Part shown: piece after piece, positions 6,157 to 7,213 of the stretch
How the letters are laid out: each line of letters starts with the position of its first letter
Position numbering within the stretch: position 1 is the first letter of the stretch
Source: DASXMX01 sp036794395
GTDB lineage: Bacteria; Planctomycetota; Phycisphaerae; Tepidisphaerales; Tepidisphaeraceae
Direction: 5' to 3'
NCBI GenBank assembly: GCA_036794395.1
Contig: DAIRGS010000358.1
Location: forward strand, 1 to 7,213
Length of the DNA stretch: 7,213 nucleotides
Notes under the pieces: model-generated
Seen by the model: the letters and a program-made list of their open reading frames with translations, nothing else
Databases searched by the model: none
Told to the model about the DNA's origin: nothing
Position numbers and translations under genes: made by a program

Positions 6157-7213
6157 GTTCCTAAACCAATTCCCGGCAGGCCCGTCATTCGATGAACGCC
6201 GCGAACCCCGGCTGGCGCGTCGATGCTCACGGCTGAATCGGATTGCTCCACCGCCGATGGGTCCATTTCCCAGCGGGCCCGGAGAAAGACCGTGCCCAGA
6301 TGCCTGAACGGCGAAGCGCCGGTCCCGTAAACGTCCGCGGCTTCGATCTCGAATTGCGCGAGCCCCGCCACCGTATCCAGATCGCCCGTTCCGTCGCCGA
6401 GCCACACGTCCACTGAATACGTCCCCTGCAAAAGCGGCGTCTGCTCGAGCCGGCACCGCATGACCCCGCGCGAATACGGTCCTTCATCGGGCGAAAAGCC
6501 TGTCATGCGCGTGTTGACGCCCCCTATCACGCCCAGCGTCGGATGGCTTATTACGACGCCCATCACGGGCGCCGCCAGAGCCGGATATTTCCCGACGTCA
6601 AAAGCCATCTCGATTCCGATGTCAGACCCCAGCAGAAACTGGCCGCACTCGTTCCCCTCCGCGTCGATCGTGCGAACCGATTGGATCAATGGCTTGGCCC
6701 ACGATGGCCTGCAGCGCGACAATGATTCTGCGTCTTCCTTTCGCACCTTTCCAAGCCGCATGTATTGCTGGACCGCGTTTTCGGGACTGCCCTGGTAATG
6801 CAGCGTTCCCTTATCAAGGAGCACGGCCCGAGTGCAAAGGTTCGTCACCGCCGCCATGTTATGGCTCACCAGCAGCACGGTGCGCCCGGAGCGCGCGACC
6901 TCGCCCATTTTGCCGAGGCACTTGTTCTGGAACTGCGCATCGCCCACCGCCAGGACCTCGTCGACGATGAGGATTTCCGGGTTGAGGTGGGCCGCGACCG
7001 CGAACGCCAGGCGAACGTACATGCCCGATGAATAATGCTTGACCGGCGTGTCCAGGAACTTCTCGACCTCGGCAAAATCCACGATTGCGTCAAACTGCCG
7101 GCGGATCTCCTGCCGGTGCATGCCCAGGATCGAGCCGTTCAGGTAAATGTTCTCCCGGCCTGTCAACTCCGGATGGAACCCCGTCCCCACCTCCAGGAGG
7201 CTCCCCACCCGCC
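6153..7213 (-). CDS. wzt: Wzt-type ABC transporter ATP-binding protein with C-terminal carbohydrate-binding domain (5' end cut by window)
   Basis: This is the ATPase subunit of an O-antigen or polysaccharide ABC exporter at the inner membrane. About 353 codons are visible, and the gene continues beyond the right edge, so Walker A and the Q-loop are missing; the GTG at 7208 is an internal valine (RVGSLLEVGTGF). Counting from that valine: ELTGRENIYLNG (14-25) is typical of the Wzt/TagH subgroup, the ABC signature is YSSGM (59-63), Walker B is ILIVDE (79-84) with D-loop AVGD, and the H-loop is SHN (115-117). After a linker (about 150-175), residues about 176-315 form a beta-rich domain (FLLGSDIGIEMAFDV, GVNTRMTGF, GTYSVDVWLGDGTGDLDTV) matching the Wzt C-terminal immunoglobulin-like glycan-binding domain. 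Known Wzt proteins use this tail to recognise the chain end before export. The stop TGA overlaps the acyltransferase ATG. The partner permease is expected beyond the edge. Confidence 0.92.
   Translation of the reverse strand, partial: RVGSLLEVGTGFHPELTGRENIYLNGSILGMHRQEIRRQFDAIVDFAEVEKFLDTPVKHYSSGMYVRLAFAVAAHLNPEILIVDEVLAVGDAQFQNKCLGKMGEVARSGRTVLLVSHNMAAVTNLCTRAVLLDKGTLHYQGSPENAVQQYMRLGKVRKEDAESLSRCRPSWAKPLIQSVRTIDAEGNECGQFLLGSDIGIEMAFDVGKYPALAAPVMGVVISHPTLGVIGGVNTRMTGFSPDEGPYSRGVMRCRLEQTPLLQGTYSVDVWLGDGTGDLDTVAGLAQFEIEAADVYGTGASPFRHLGTVFLRARWEMDPSAVEQSDSAVSIDAPAGVRGVHRMTGLPGIGLGT

Noticed and set aside
6157..6456. Upstream extension of the acyltransferase reading frame by 100 codons
   Set aside because: It lies entirely within the wzt C-terminal domain in another frame, is Arg/Gly-rich, and precedes the natural start at the wzt stop.

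Overview
The window is bacterial chromosome-like DNA, densely coded and moderately to highly GC-rich. It holds six genes and no RNA genes, CRISPR arrays or recognisable mobile elements. A Wzt-type ABC ATPase with a carbohydrate-binding tail points to a Gram-negative-type cell that exports a polysaccharide or O-antigen. The combination of genes and the uneven Shine-Dalgarno use would fit a planctomycete-like lineage, but no marker gene fixes the phylum and this is a weak guess.

Left block (98-3517, minus strand). Reading in the direction of transcription, an Nramp-family divalent metal transporter with an altered metal site (2153-3517) is followed after 84 bp by two tandem paralogous GT4-like glycosyltransferases (1085-2068 and 98-1075), which are 9 bp apart. 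The 84-bp gap holds a plausible sigma70-type promoter for the glycosyltransferase pair, so the pair may be transcribed separately from the transporter. Bases 1-97 hold no supported gene.

Middle (3518-4590). A 250-bp divergent intergenic region separates the transporter from a plus-strand gene (3768-4418). That gene encodes a small membrane protein with an N-terminal four-cysteine zinc ribbon and a DUF6232-like two-TM domain, and a good promoter candidate lies just upstream of it. The 172-bp convergent spacer after it (4419-4590) has no gene. It contains a 12-base match to the end of a common sequencing adapter, which raises the possibility of an assembly join there.

Right block (4591-7213, minus strand) is a tight three-gene operon fragment. 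It runs wzt (5' end cut by the window edge, so the Walker A region is missing), then a left-handed beta-helix acyltransferase whose start overlaps the wzt stop, then a GT2 glycosyltransferase starting with GTG behind a clear GGAG. Together these look like part of a surface-glycan assembly locus: GT2 adds sugars, the acyltransferase decorates a sugar, and Wzt powers export and may read the glycan end. The cognate permease (Wzm) would be expected beyond the right edge. The two GT4-like enzymes on the left may belong to the same surface-glycan economy, but the intervening transporter and opposite-strand gene mean this is not one operon.

Nothing here is clearly a new defence or mobile system. The most unusual items are the zinc ribbon plus DUF6232 protein, the altered Nramp metal site, and the acyltransferase-Wzt coupling.
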